Shown in pieces: positions 41,581 through 52,212 of a stretch of 64,000 nucleotides of DNA (position 1 is its first letter; the number at the start of each line of letters is the position of its first letter). A model generated the notes under the pieces. The model did no database searches and was not told where the DNA came from. It saw only the letters and a program-made list of their open reading frames with translations. A program made the translations under genes and the position numbers. This DNA is from Bifidobacterium panos (lineage in GTDB: Bacteria > Actinomycetota > Actinomycetes > Actinomycetales > Bifidobacteriaceae): contig NZ_JAAIIJ010000004.1 in assembly GCF_012932445.1 (NCBI RefSeq), positions 1 to 64,000 on the forward strand, read 5' to 3'.

Positions 41581-42564
41581 ATGAAGAAGAGCAAGTATAT
41601 AGCCTTGGCTGCGGCCGCCGCCTTTATGGTCGCCCCTCTTGGTGCCTGCGGTGCGGGGCAGTCCAACGACAGCGGATCCAAGAATTATGAAATCGCCATG
41701 GTGGCCAAGGGCTTTTCACAAAGTTTCTGGGTCTCGGTGCATCAAGGCGCAGATGATGCGGCGGCGAAGTATGGCGCGACGGTCACTTTCAATGGTCCGG
41801 ACAATGACAGCCAGGTGGATAAGCAGGCCGATATGGTGCAGAATGCGATCAATAAGTCGCCGGATGCCGTGGCCATTGCCCCGCTTGATGAGGCCGCCCT
41901 CACACCGGCCGTGCAAAGTGCGAAAAGTGCCGATATTCCCCTGTTCGCCTTCGACACCGCGTTTGAGGAGAATGCTGATGCCATTACTTCCACGGTGAAG
42001 ACCAGCAATGAGGAAGTCGGCAAGGTTGCTGCCGAGAATCTGGTCAAACTATTGAATGGCAAGGGCAAGTATGCTGTGATTGCGCATAGCCAAACCGATG
42101 CGACATCCACGGAACGGCGTGACGGCTTCTTGGACTATATGAAGAAGAACGCTCCGGATATGGAAATGGCCGGTGAAGTGCAGTACAGCAATGCCGATCA
42201 GGCAAAGGCTCAGGACATCGCCAGCGCCATTCTGCAGGCGAATCCGGATCTTGATGCCATCTTTACCACCAATGAAGCCACTGTCGTAGGGGCCGCTACC
42301 CCTGTTGAATCCTCCCAGAAGTCAGGGCATGACGTACTGCTGATAGGTGTGGATTCCGGCAAGGCGCAGCAACAGTACATTCGTGATGGGGTGATTGTCG
42401 GTTCCGTGTCGCAGAACCCGTATCAGATCGGCTATAAGACCATTGAGAACGCGGTCAAGAGCCTCAAAGGTGAGCAGATCGACAAGGTCATTGATTCCGG
42501 GTGCTTCTGGTACAACGCCGACAACATCGATGATGACGATGTGCAACAGGCTATGTATGAATAA
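41581..42564 (+). CDS. CUT2 substrate-binding lipoprotein (RbsB type)
   Basis: The 327-residue protein has a lipoprotein signal: positively charged start (MKKSK), hydrophobic core (AAAAAFMVAPL) and lipobox LGAC with the acylated Cys23. The mature part is a periplasmic-binding-protein-type sugar receptor (IAMVAKGFSQSFWVSVHQGA, then NSPDAVAIAPLD-like block). AAAGGAG precedes ATG 41581. It catches the sugar for the importer encoded upstream. The ligand cannot be read from the sequence. Confidence 0.93.
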   Translation: MKKSKYIALAAAAAFMVAPLGACGAGQSNDSGSKNYEIAMVAKGFSQSFWVSVHQGADDAAAKYGATVTFNGPDNDSQVDKQADMVQNAINKSPDAVAIAPLDEAALTPAVQSAKSADIPLFAFDTAFEENADAITSTVKTSNEEVGKVAAENLVKLLNGKGKYAVIAHSQTDATSTERRDGFLDYMKKNAPDMEMAGEVQYSNADQAKAQDIASAILQANPDLDAIFTTNEATVVGAATPVESSQKSGHDVLLIGVDSGKAQQQYIRDGVIVGSVSQNPYQIGYKTIENAVKSLKGEQIDKVIDSGCFWYNADNIDDDDVQQAMYE

Positions 42565-42598
42565 AGCGCGTGGATAAGGCGCACTTAGGTGTGACTCG

Positions 42599-42645
42599 TG
42601 CACGATTCGCCGAAACGATCATTTCGGCGAATCGTGCATTTATTT
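42599..42645 (+). terminator. Strong terminator after the ABC operon
   Basis: A perfect 17-bp stem (42599-42615 with 42622-42638, arms beginning TGCACGATTCGCC) has a 6-base loop and is followed by TTTATTT. It ends the kinase/ABC operon. Confidence 0.92.
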
Positions 42646-42677
42646 CCCTTGGAACTACTTGGAGCAGACCCGCTAAA

Positions 42678-42698
42678 TTGCTACATGAGGGCAATGCG
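42678..42698. repeat. Right copy of the 21-bp direct repeat
   Basis: Exact copy of 36089-36109. It ends 5 bp from the stop codon of the polysaccharide deacetylase gene on the minus strand. Confidence 0.75.
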
Positions 42699-42703
42699 GT
42701 TTG

Positions 42704-43915
42704 TTACATCGCTTTGAGCTGGTCGATGGTGACGAAGGTGTAGCCTCGGGCTTTCAGGTCGTCGATGATGCGGGGCAGGGCTTCGATGTCCTGCGAGCGG
42801 TCGCCGCCGCCGTCATGCATGAGCACAATCGCACCGTTGTGCGCATTGTTCAGCACGGTGTCGTGAATGGCGTTCGCGCCCGGCCGTTTCCAATCCTCGG
42901 TGTCGATGTCCCACAACACATTCATGTCCACCAGCTCGGCCGCCGCCTTCCACTGATCCACGCCGAAAGACCCATATGGCGCGCGCAGCACTTTGGTGTC
43001 CGCGCCTGTCGCCGCCTTGAGATTGTCGAACCCGGCTTTGAGTTCCGCGAGCATCTCGTCGTTGCTCATCTTCGGCAGATACGGGTGCGTGTTGCTGTGA
43101 CTGGCCACCTGATGCCCCTCGGAGAGCATGCGCTTCGTTGCGTTTGGGTATTGCGAGGCGGAGTTGCCCAAGTTGAAGAATGTCGCCTTCACGCCTTTGC
43201 TTTTCAAAATATCGAGAATCGCGCTGCTGTATTGGCTCGGCCCATCGTCGAAGGTCAACGCAATCACCTTGCCGCTGGCAGGTCGCGGCGTGCGCGACTG
43301 GACGATCAGCTTCTGCGGCTCCTGCGTGATGTCTTTGTCGACTTTCTTGTTCGAGCGCTCGCCCACCCACACTTCGCGTTCGCCGTCTTTGCCTTGTTGC
43401 TTGACCTCCTGCAACGGCCCGTGCGTCAGATCGATGTCAGTGTCATACGGCACGGTTTCATAACGCACGCTGTGGCCTTCCGTCAGGTCCTTGCCTGAAG
43501 TGACGGTAATGGCATCGTTTTCCTTGATCCCGGTCGCGTCGCGCTGCTCAGGGTTCACGGTCTGCCCATTGCGCTCGACCTGAACCGCTTCACCGCCGCT
43601 CTGGTCAATCACGTCGCCTGTGATGTCCAACAATCGCCCGGGCTTGGCGTCGAAATTGTCGTTATCCTTCAACAGCGAGGCGATGGTGCTGTCCACGCGC
43701 ACCAAGCGCTCGCTCTTGTTCACGGTGATGGAAATGCGACGCCAATGGCACATCCACATATACCCGCCCGTGCCACCTCCACCCAGCACCAGCACGACGG
43801 CCAGCACGATGGCGAACACGCGCAACCCGACGTGAGGGGATTTCGGCGGTGTCGCGCTGTTGCCGAATGACAGTTCCTCCATGGCCCCCTGCAACTCGGT
43901 GTTGTTATCGCTCAT
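42704..43915 (-). CDS. Membrane-anchored polysaccharide deacetylase (NodB fold)
   Basis: The 403-residue protein has one N-terminal membrane segment (about 30-52), a 150-residue extracytoplasmic region of unknown type, and a NodB domain from about residue 213. Its catalytic motifs are visible: TFDDGPSQYSS (motif 1 with the Asp pair), ASHSNTHPYLPKM (motif 2 with metal His residues) and RAPYGSFG (motif 3). It deacetylates N-acetyl groups of peptidoglycan or another surface glycan, a reaction linked to lysozyme resistance. The gene is transcribed alone, toward the 21-bp repeat. Confidence 0.9.
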   Translation of the reverse strand: MSDNNTELQGAMEELSFGNSATPPKSPHVGLRVFAIVLAVVLVLGGGGTGGYMWMCHWRRISITVNKSERLVRVDSTIASLLKDNDNFDAKPGRLLDITGDVIDQSGGEAVQVERNGQTVNPEQRDATGIKENDAITVTSGKDLTEGHSVRYETVPYDTDIDLTHGPLQEVKQQGKDGEREVWVGERSNKKVDKDITQEPQKLIVQSRTPRPASGKVIALTFDDGPSQYSSAILDILKSKGVKATFFNLGNSASQYPNATKRMLSEGHQVASHSNTHPYLPKMSNDEMLAELKAGFDNLKAATGADTKVLRAPYGSFGVDQWKAAAELVDMNVLWDIDTEDWKRPGANAIHDTVLNNAHNGAIVLMHDGGGDRSQDIEALPRIIDDLKARGYTFVTIDQLKAM

Positions 43916-44021
43916 TGCTGCTCTTCCGTCATGCCCGCTGTGCAGGCGCTATTCTCCAATTCTCAGGTTCCATTCTATGCGCTGCGCCCGTGGCCCCGCG
44001 CCGGGTGATGTCGTTTCGATC

Positions 44022-44201
44022 ATTTGTCATTTCGAGCGAGGCGTATGTTGGTTTGGTTATTTGTCATTTCGAGCGAGGCATAGCCGAGTCGAGAAATCTT
44101 GTCGGCTGGGATGTAACGTTGGCAGGAAGATTTCTCGGCTTCGCTTCGCTCCGCTCGAAATGACAGTGATACGGTACGGCCTTCGGTCGAAATGACAGTG
44201 A
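44022..44201. repeat. Dispersed hairpin element (TGTCATTTCGAGCGA type), copy 2 with extra ends
   Basis: TTGTCATTTCGAGCGAG occurs twice (about 44024 and 44061), GAGAAATCTT faces AAGATTTCTC, and CGCTCGAAATGACA (about 44151-44164) and TCGAAATGACA (about 44187) close it. It shares order and parts with 21057-21164. No protein is encoded. Confidence 0.7.
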
Positions 44202-44212
44202 GACGCCGCCCC

Positions 44213-46507
44213 TCACATGACTTTGGTGAGTTCCAAGTTGTGGCTGATCCAAGCGTTGAGGCGGATCACCGGTTTGCGCAACAGCAAGCCCAGCAGTAGC
44301 GAGGGGATGAGGAACAGCGCCAGCTCGCCCAAGTCGGTCCAATACTCGGTGCCATATGAGCCGGCCATCGCGGCGTGCATCGCATCGATGGCGTGTGGGA
44401 ACGGCAGGAAAGGATAGAGCGCGCGGAAGAACGACGGCAACGTCTCGATGGGGAAGGTGCCGCCCGAACCGGCCACCTGCATCACCAGCAGCACCACGGC
44501 GATGGCCTTGCCGATGTCGCCGAACGAGACGGTGAGCGTATAGACGATGTTCGAAAACACCAGCGCCGCAACCCAGCCGACAACAATGAACTGCATCGCG
44601 TGGTTGGCCTGCACGCCAAGGAAGAACAGATCACCCAAGCACACCAGTGTGCCCTGCAACAGCGCGAGTAGCGCAAAGAAGGCATATCGCCCGAAGTACT
44701 CGTGCCGAAGATGCAGTCCCCACTTTGCGGCATTGCCCGGCCTATCGGGAACGACGCCCGCGCCCGACGGCAGTGTGTCGCCAAGCCCCAGCACACGCGC
44801 CTTCTGCCGGTCGGAGATGCCCACCTTCATCATGGCGCACAGGATGACCGCGCCCACCCAAATGGCCAGAATCGTATAGAACGGCGTCATGGCCGAACCG
44901 TAGTTCGCAATGGGATAGATCGCCACGCGATTCAGCTCCACCGGCGCGCTCAGCAGTGTGGCGATGGTGGAGCTGTCCGCATTGGTCAGGGTTTCCAGCT
45001 CGCTATTGTCCGAGGATGAGGCATCGTCGCCGTTCGCCTGTGCGTTGAGCCTGTCGATCAGGGCGTTGATGGTGTCGGCCGCCTTGGTGAGCGTGCCCGC
45101 CACGGTGTCGAGCGTGGAACGAATATCGGAAACGTCCAAACTCACGTTGCCCGTGGCGGAATCAATGCTGCCGGCTGTGTTGCTCAGCTCGTCGATCACA
45201 CTGCTGGTTTGGTTGATCAGCGTGTCCACCGACTCACCCAGCGCGTCGAACTTCGGCTTGACGTTCGTCGCGTAGTCGTCGCGCACGGTGGTGATGGAGT
45301 TCTTGGCAGTGTCGATCTGACTGATGATGTCCGTGCGCGATTGGTTGGTGACTGTCGAGCTTTCGGTGATCTTTTTCGAGGCGGCATCGATTTTGTCCGC
45401 AAGCTGCTGGGTGTCGCTTTGCGCCGTCTGCAATGCTTTGATTTCGCGGTCGATGGCGTCGAGCAAAGGCTGCTTGGACACGTTGGAATCGGGCAGCTGC
45501 TCAACTGCCTGGCGCATCTTTTGCAGATCGGTGTTGTATTGCTCATATACGGACGTGCCGCTCGACACTTGGTCACGCAGCTTGTCCAACTGCTTGCTGG
45601 CCTCGCTGGAGTTCTTGTCGGGTGTGCTGAGTGCCTCATTAACCTTGGTTTTGAGGTCGTCGAATGACGCGGAGGCCTGTTCCAACGCCTCGTTGACACC
45701 GGCGGTTACGCTCTTGCATGCCTCGGATAGCGAGCTGGCACCTGACTTGCCCTGGTTCAGCGCCTCCTTCGCCTGATCTCCCACCGAGGAGGTGGATTTG
45801 AGCAGCTTGTTCGTGGATTCGATGATGTCGTTGGCTGAAGCGAGCAGATTGGAATAGGCCGTCGCTTGGGCCGCCGCACCGCTGAGCGCCTTGGACATCG
45901 TCGACAGGTTCTCGTTGGCGTTCGCCACATATTCCGACATCTGCGGGCTGTCGGAATAGTTCATCAGGCTGGAGGCCAGATCAAGCCCCACCTGCCCGAT
46001 TGTTTTGGCGAATGTGGTGTTGATGGTGTCGGACACCGTCGATGCCCCTTTGTCGGTGATGTGCGGGGCGATGGGGTTGACTTTCTCGTTGAGGTAATAT
46101 TCCAGCTTCGAGTGCTGGACTTTTGTGGAGAACAGCGTCATCATGTCTGCGCTGAACTCCTCCGGAATCACGATAGCCGCGTAATATTTACCGCTTTTGA
46201 CGCCATCGACCGCGTCATCACGGCTGACGAACTGCCAATCGAGCTGATGATTGGAGCGCAAGGTGCTGACCACCGTCTCGCCTATGTTCACGCGCACGGG
46301 GATGAGGTCGGATTTGTATCCGGCGTCGGTGTTCGCCACGGCCACCTTCAACGCGGCGGTGTTGCCGTAGGGATCCCAGCTGGCGGCGATATTGAACCAC
46401 GCATACAGCGCCGGCACGAGCACCAGGCCCATCGAAACGATTACGGCGATTACGTTGCGGGTGGCGTGGCGCACGTCGCGCTTGAAAATACCCCAGATGA
46501 ACTTCAT
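44213..46507 (-). CDS. YhgE/Pip-family membrane protein, second of a pair
   Basis: The 764-residue protein has one N-terminal membrane segment (VSMGLVLVPALYAWFNIAAS), a long extracytoplasmic domain with coiled-coil stretches (Ser/Thr/Asp/Ala/Gln-rich, residues about 180-490), and five or six C-terminal segments. WDPYGNTAALKVAVANTDAG after the first segment is the family hallmark. The start overlaps the previous gene stop by four bases (ATGA), so the two proteins are made together. Members resemble ABC-2 permeases and the ESAT-6/type VII-associated YueB/EsaA proteins. Function in bifidobacteria is not known. Confidence 0.85.
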   Translation of the reverse strand: MKFIWGIFKRDVRHATRNVIAVIVSMGLVLVPALYAWFNIAASWDPYGNTAALKVAVANTDAGYKSDLIPVRVNIGETVVSTLRSNHQLDWQFVSRDDAVDGVKSGKYYAAIVIPEEFSADMMTLFSTKVQHSKLEYYLNEKVNPIAPHITDKGASTVSDTINTTFAKTIGQVGLDLASSLMNYSDSPQMSEYVANANENLSTMSKALSGAAAQATAYSNLLASANDIIESTNKLLKSTSSVGDQAKEALNQGKSGASSLSEACKSVTAGVNEALEQASASFDDLKTKVNEALSTPDKNSSEASKQLDKLRDQVSSGTSVYEQYNTDLQKMRQAVEQLPDSNVSKQPLLDAIDREIKALQTAQSDTQQLADKIDAASKKITESSTVTNQSRTDIISQIDTAKNSITTVRDDYATNVKPKFDALGESVDTLINQTSSVIDELSNTAGSIDSATGNVSLDVSDIRSTLDTVAGTLTKAADTINALIDRLNAQANGDDASSSDNSELETLTNADSSTIATLLSAPVELNRVAIYPIANYGSAMTPFYTILAIWVGAVILCAMMKVGISDRQKARVLGLGDTLPSGAGVVPDRPGNAAKWGLHLRHEYFGRYAFFALLALLQGTLVCLGDLFFLGVQANHAMQFIVVGWVAALVFSNIVYTLTVSFGDIGKAIAVVLLVMQVAGSGGTFPIETLPSFFRALYPFLPFPHAIDAMHAAMAGSYGTEYWTDLGELALFLIPSLLLGLLLRKPVIRLNAWISHNLELTKVM

Positions 46508-49224
46508 CGCTCACCTCCTTGCGCGCGATTCGTGTTATTCGTGTTATTCGCGCTGTCCGAGCCGTCCGCATCGTTCGAGTCGCCCATGTTGTCCGCGAAA
46601 TCCTCAGGCCGCGCACTTTGCGCATTTTGCCCATTCTGAGAACATGTCACATGCAGCGGATGGAACCTCATGCCTTTATGAAACAGCAGGTTCTCGCGCA
46701 GAATGGCGTTGCGGAACTCCGCACCGCTCATCGTCTCTTCGCCCAAGATATTCGCGTAGCGCTCGCGTAAATACTCCACCACAATCAAATATGTGTCGAT
46801 CACGATAATCGAAATGATCCACGCGCTCAGCATCGCAATCTTCAGCTGCGTGACGAACAAGAGCAACAGGAACGCGAACGGCAGCACCCCCAGAGTCAGG
46901 AAACCCCAGCGCACCAGGCGCGGATACAGGCGGAAGAAGCCGCGCGCCTGACGCGCCATCATTTCCGGATATTCCTTGGCGAGCTGTTGCGCCGCGACCG
47001 TCAGACGCAAGGGTTCTTCGAGCCCGGCGTTGTGTTCGGTGATCATCAGATCGGTGTCGGCCAGACGGTTGTCAAACAGGCGGTTGAGGTTCAGCGCGAG
47101 CTTGCGCACCACCAAGCCGACGAACAGCGAGACGGGCAAATACCAGAGCAGCGCGAACATGTTGAGCCAATAGTGGTTGCTATACAGCCCTGCGATCGGC
47201 TCGCGCATGGCGTTGATGCCATAAGTGAACGGCAGGAACGGCTTGAGCTTGCGGAAGAACTCGGGCATCATCTCGATGGGATACAGGCCCGCCGCGCCCG
47301 GAATCTGCACAATCACCAGAATCACCGCCAGGGCCTTGCCGATATGCCGGAAGGCGGCGGCCAGCGCGTAGATGATGTTCACATAGATGAACGATTCGAG
47401 CAAGCCCGCCAGAATGAACAGGAACGGCTGTTCGCACTGAATGCCCAGCGCGAGGTCTCCCACCGTGGCGATCAGCGCCTGCAGGAAACCGACGGTGACG
47501 AACAGCAGCCAGCGGCCCATATAGCCTTGGCGCGGCGTGTAGGCGCGAATCTTGTTGTCGCGGTCGACTTCCAGCTTGTAGATGGCGACGAGCACGAAAC
47601 CGCCCACCCACAGCGCCAGATTCGTATAGAACGGCGTGACGGCGGAACCGTAGTTTTCGACCGCATAGAGCACTTTTTCTTCCAGTTGCACGGGTTCGCC
47701 CATGAACTCGCCGATTTCGCTCGGGTTGATGCCGAGCGCTTGAGAGAGATGTTCGAACAGTTGCGAACTGTCAAGCGCGGCCATGTCGGTGCGCGTGGTG
47801 TCGAGCTGCTTGACCAAATCGTCGATCTGCGTTTGGGTGGTGTCGAGCGTGTTGCCGGTCTGCTCGATGGTGCGTGCCAGCTGGTCAAGCAAATTGTTGC
47901 CTTGGCTCAGGCTGTTGCGCAGCGCTTCGAGGGTGCCGGACAGGGAGCCGCTGGCCGTGCCGAGGGCGTCGAGGCCGTTGTTGAGGTTCGGCAGGATGTT
48001 ACCGGAAATATTCGCGCGCGCGTTTGTCAGGGAGGTGATGCCTGCGGCTGCTTTCTCGCCGACGGTGGTCTCGAGGGCGTTGGCCGTGCTCTTGCCCGAT
48101 GAAATCAGCGCGGTTGTGCTGCTGGCGAAGGTGTCGAGTTGCTGTTGCTGGGTTTGCACTTGCTGGCGTGCGGTGGCGATCTGGCTCGAAAGGTTTTGGT
48201 AGGTTTTGCTGCTGTGATCGAGGCCGCTGGCGTCCAAGGCCTGTTGCACGGTGTCGAGCGTGTTGCTGGCTGTGGTGTTGGCTTTGCGCATGGCGCTGGA
48301 GACGCTGTCGCAAGCGTCTTGTGTCTTGTTCAGGCCGCTTGTCACATTGCCGGTGGCCGTGTTCACGGTGATTTGCAGTGAGGCCAGTCGGGTGCTGCCG
48401 TTGTCAAGCGCCGTGCCGAGGCTGGTGGCGAAGCTGCCGGCTTGCGTGCGCGCTTCGGCGAGTAGTCCGTTGGTGGTCGAGGCGGTGTCGATTGCGGCGG
48501 TGATCTGCTTGTCGAGGCTGGCGTTGGACTGTTTCGCCGCGTCGATGGTGTTGTTCGCCTCGTCGAGCGTGGTGCGCATATCGCGCAGCCGTTGTTGCGT
48601 ATCGTTGAGCTGGTTGATGGTATCCGTCAAGTCGTTCACCACGTCGCGTTGCACGGTGTCGGCTTTGTCGGTCATCTGGCCGGCGGTTTTCTTGACCTGT
48701 TGCGCCACCGCGTCCGACACGCTGGATACGAATGTGGCGTTGATTTGCTTGTCGATGGTGCTTGCGCCGCTATCTGTGATCTTCGGCGCGATGGCGTTTT
48801 TCTTTTCGTTGACGTAATACGTGATCGTCGGGCGCGTTTCGTCGCCGCTGACAGCACCGATGAGGTTCTTGCTGAAGTCCTTCGGCAGCACGATGGCGGC
48901 GTAATATTTGCCCGAGTGCACTCCCTCGACAGCTTGGCTTTCGTTGACGAACTGCCAGCCGAGCTGCTGATTGGTCTTGAGCTTGGCCACGGTTTGCTCG
49001 CCGGCATTGAATTGGCCCACCAACGTGGAATCGGTGCCCGCATCTTCGTTGGCCACGGCCACTTGGATGTTGCCGGTGTTCGCATAAGGATCCCAGTTGG
49101 CGATGATGTTGCACCAGGCGTAGAGGGAGGGGATGATCGCCACGCCCAAGGTGACCACCAGAGCCACCGGGTTCTTGAGGATGCGCTTGAGGTCGCGGAC
49201 ATAGATGGCGAAAATCGTGCGCAT
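46504..49224 (-). CDS. YhgE/Pip-family membrane protein, first of a pair
   Basis: The 906-residue protein starts at ATG 49224 with GGGAGG upstream. The first membrane segment reads VALVVTLGVAIIPSLYAWCN and is followed by IANWDPYANTGNIQVAVANE, the family motif. The middle 400 residues are a Gln/Thr/Ser/Asn-rich coiled-coil rod (TQTQIDDLVKQLDTTRTDMA). Four to five segments follow, and a long C-terminal cytoplasmic region ends with further hydrophobic stretches not found in the partner. It probably forms a complex with the overlapping second protein and may export a protein or lipid. Confidence 0.85.
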   Translation of the reverse strand: MRTIFAIYVRDLKRILKNPVALVVTLGVAIIPSLYAWCNIIANWDPYANTGNIQVAVANEDAGTDSTLVGQFNAGEQTVAKLKTNQQLGWQFVNESQAVEGVHSGKYYAAIVLPKDFSKNLIGAVSGDETRPTITYYVNEKKNAIAPKITDSGASTIDKQINATFVSSVSDAVAQQVKKTAGQMTDKADTVQRDVVNDLTDTINQLNDTQQRLRDMRTTLDEANNTIDAAKQSNASLDKQITAAIDTASTTNGLLAEARTQAGSFATSLGTALDNGSTRLASLQITVNTATGNVTSGLNKTQDACDSVSSAMRKANTTASNTLDTVQQALDASGLDHSSKTYQNLSSQIATARQQVQTQQQQLDTFASSTTALISSGKSTANALETTVGEKAAAGITSLTNARANISGNILPNLNNGLDALGTASGSLSGTLEALRNSLSQGNNLLDQLARTIEQTGNTLDTTQTQIDDLVKQLDTTRTDMAALDSSQLFEHLSQALGINPSEIGEFMGEPVQLEEKVLYAVENYGSAVTPFYTNLALWVGGFVLVAIYKLEVDRDNKIRAYTPRQGYMGRWLLFVTVGFLQALIATVGDLALGIQCEQPFLFILAGLLESFIYVNIIYALAAAFRHIGKALAVILVIVQIPGAAGLYPIEMMPEFFRKLKPFLPFTYGINAMREPIAGLYSNHYWLNMFALLWYLPVSLFVGLVVRKLALNLNRLFDNRLADTDLMITEHNAGLEEPLRLTVAAQQLAKEYPEMMARQARGFFRLYPRLVRWGFLTLGVLPFAFLLLLFVTQLKIAMLSAWIISIIVIDTYLIVVEYLRERYANILGEETMSGAEFRNAILRENLLFHKGMRFHPLHVTCSQNGQNAQSARPEDFADNMGDSNDADGSDSANNTNNTNRAQGGER

Positions 49225-49399
49225 CACACCTCCCTGAAAGCGAAGCCGTATCCCGTAAAATACGAAGCTTCTCAAAATACAACTCAGTAGGAACTATAGG
49301 GGAGCATGAGGTCATTTTTACTCTTTGAGATGGAAATAAGACACTCCTATCCGCAGTGTCGAATAGATGGTCGAATATCCGTTCGGTCATGGCAGCAGC

Positions 49400-49655
49400 C
49401 TCCCCATTACCAACCAGACGCCCCACTGTCCGTTTCGTCATGACAGACGGTCTCGCCTGTTACCAATCGGACGTTATCGTGTCCGTTTCGTCATGAGTGG
49501 AGTTGCTTCCCATTACTAACCGGACGTTATTGTGTCCGTTTCGTCATGTCTGGAGTTGTCTCCCGTTACTAACCGGACGTTATTGTGTCCGTTTCGTCAT
49601 GTCTGGAGTTGCCTTCCGTTACCAATCGGACGGAATAGTGTCTGATTGGTAACGA
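49400..49655. repeat. Four 53-bp tandem repeats, each a stem-loop
   Basis: GTCCGTTTCGTCATG recurs at 49428, 49481, 49534 and 49587, with a constant step of 53 bp. Each repeat carries CGGAC, an 8-base spacer, then GTCCG, so each unit can fold. The last unit ends in a longer stem (TTACCAATC with GATTGGTAA). The array lies in the 479-bp gap between the divergent yhgE pair and the fba gene. It has no spacers, so it is not CRISPR. Confidence 0.8.
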
Positions 49656-49703
49656 GTGGTGATGAAATAAGTTGTGGGAAAGGGTGGCGCGATAATAGGA
49701 GCC

Positions 49704-50771
49704 ATGACTATTGCAACTCCTGAACGCTATGCCGAAATGCTGGATGCCGCACGTCGCGGTGGATATGCCTATCCGGCCATCAATGTGACCAGCACGCAGA
49801 CGCTGAACGCCGCTCTGCAAGGCTTCGCCGAAGCCGAGTCCGACGGCATCATCCAAGTATCGGTGGGAGGCGCGGCCTATCTCTCCGGCCAGCGCGTGAA
49901 CGAGCGCGTGACCGGTTCGCTCGCCTTGGCCGCATTCGCGCATGAAGTCGCGGCGAAATACCCGAATGTCACCATTGCGTTGCACACCGACCATTGCGCC
50001 AAACAGTATTTGGACGAATGGGTGCGCCCGTTGCTTGCGCACGAGGCCGATCAGGTGGCGCATGGCCGCGAGCCGCTGTTCCAGTCGCATATGTGGGACG
50101 GTTCGACGGTGCCGCTGGCTGAAAATCTGGACATCGCCGAAGAGCTGCTCGACAAGTCCCAGGCCGCGCACACGGTGCTGGAAATCGAGATTGGCGCGGT
50201 TGGCGGCGAAGAGGACGGGCACAGCGCCGAAATCAACGACAAGCTGTATTCCACCCCGGCTGATGGTCTCGCCGTTGCGCGCCGGCTTGGGCTGGGCGAG
50301 CGGGGCCGATATATGGCCGCGTTCACGTTCGGCAACGTGCATGGTGCCTACAAGCCCGGTGTGGTCAAGCTGCGCCCGGCGCTGTTGGGGGAGATTCAAG
50401 CTGAGGTGGCGCGCGCGGTCGCTGACGGCGAGTTGCCGGACGCCTCCCATGCGCTTGATGTGGCCGAAGACAAGCCGTTCGCGCTCGTATTCCACGGCGG
50501 TTCCGGCTCCTCGCCTGAGGAAATCGCCGAAGCGGTGAGCCATGGCGTGGTCAAGATGAACATCGATACCGACACACAATATGCGTTCACGCGCGCCGTC
50601 GCCGGGCATATGTTTTCGCATTACGATGCCGTGCTCAAAATCGATGGCGAGGTCGGCGAAAAGAAACTCTATGACCCGCGCTCCTGGGGCCGCGAAGCCG
50701 AAACCGCCATGGCCGCCCGCGTGGTCGAAGCCTGCCAGCAGCTCGGTTCAGCCGGCAAAGCATTGAAATAG
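49704..50771 (+). CDS. fba: Class II fructose-bisphosphate aldolase
   Basis: The 355-residue protein is a metal-dependent aldolase that cleaves fructose 1,6-bisphosphate to triose phosphates. Conserved blocks: YAYPAINVTSTQTLNAALQG, ALHTDHCAKQYLDEWV with zinc-binding His and Asp, EIEIGAVGGEEDG, TFGNVHGAYKPGVV and FHGGSGSSPEEI. ATG 49704 follows GGAG by only two bases, so initiation may be weak or leaderless. The long gap upstream holds the tandem repeats. In bifidobacteria the enzyme mainly runs toward hexose or gluconeogenesis. Confidence 0.95.
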   Translation: MTIATPERYAEMLDAARRGGYAYPAINVTSTQTLNAALQGFAEAESDGIIQVSVGGAAYLSGQRVNERVTGSLALAAFAHEVAAKYPNVTIALHTDHCAKQYLDEWVRPLLAHEADQVAHGREPLFQSHMWDGSTVPLAENLDIAEELLDKSQAAHTVLEIEIGAVGGEEDGHSAEINDKLYSTPADGLAVARRLGLGERGRYMAAFTFGNVHGAYKPGVVKLRPALLGEIQAEVARAVADGELPDASHALDVAEDKPFALVFHGGSGSSPEEIAEAVSHGVVKMNIDTDTQYAFTRAVAGHMFSHYDAVLKIDGEVGEKKLYDPRSWGREAETAMAARVVEACQQLGSAGKALK

Positions 50772-50811
50772 CATATATCCGCCGGTTTAGGCCAGGGGGT
50801 AACCTGCTTAA

Positions 50812-52131
<1,320 letters not shown>

Positions 52132-52212
52132 GCGGTGAGCCAAGAGAATCAAAGGATTTCGGAGGATATAGGGGGTAATGCCGCCGGACTAGTCGGCGTG
52201 AGGCTTATTACG

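Noticed and set aside
49400..49655. CRISPR-like array
   Set aside because: The 53-bp units are contiguous and conserved throughout; there are no unique spacers and no cas genes in the window.
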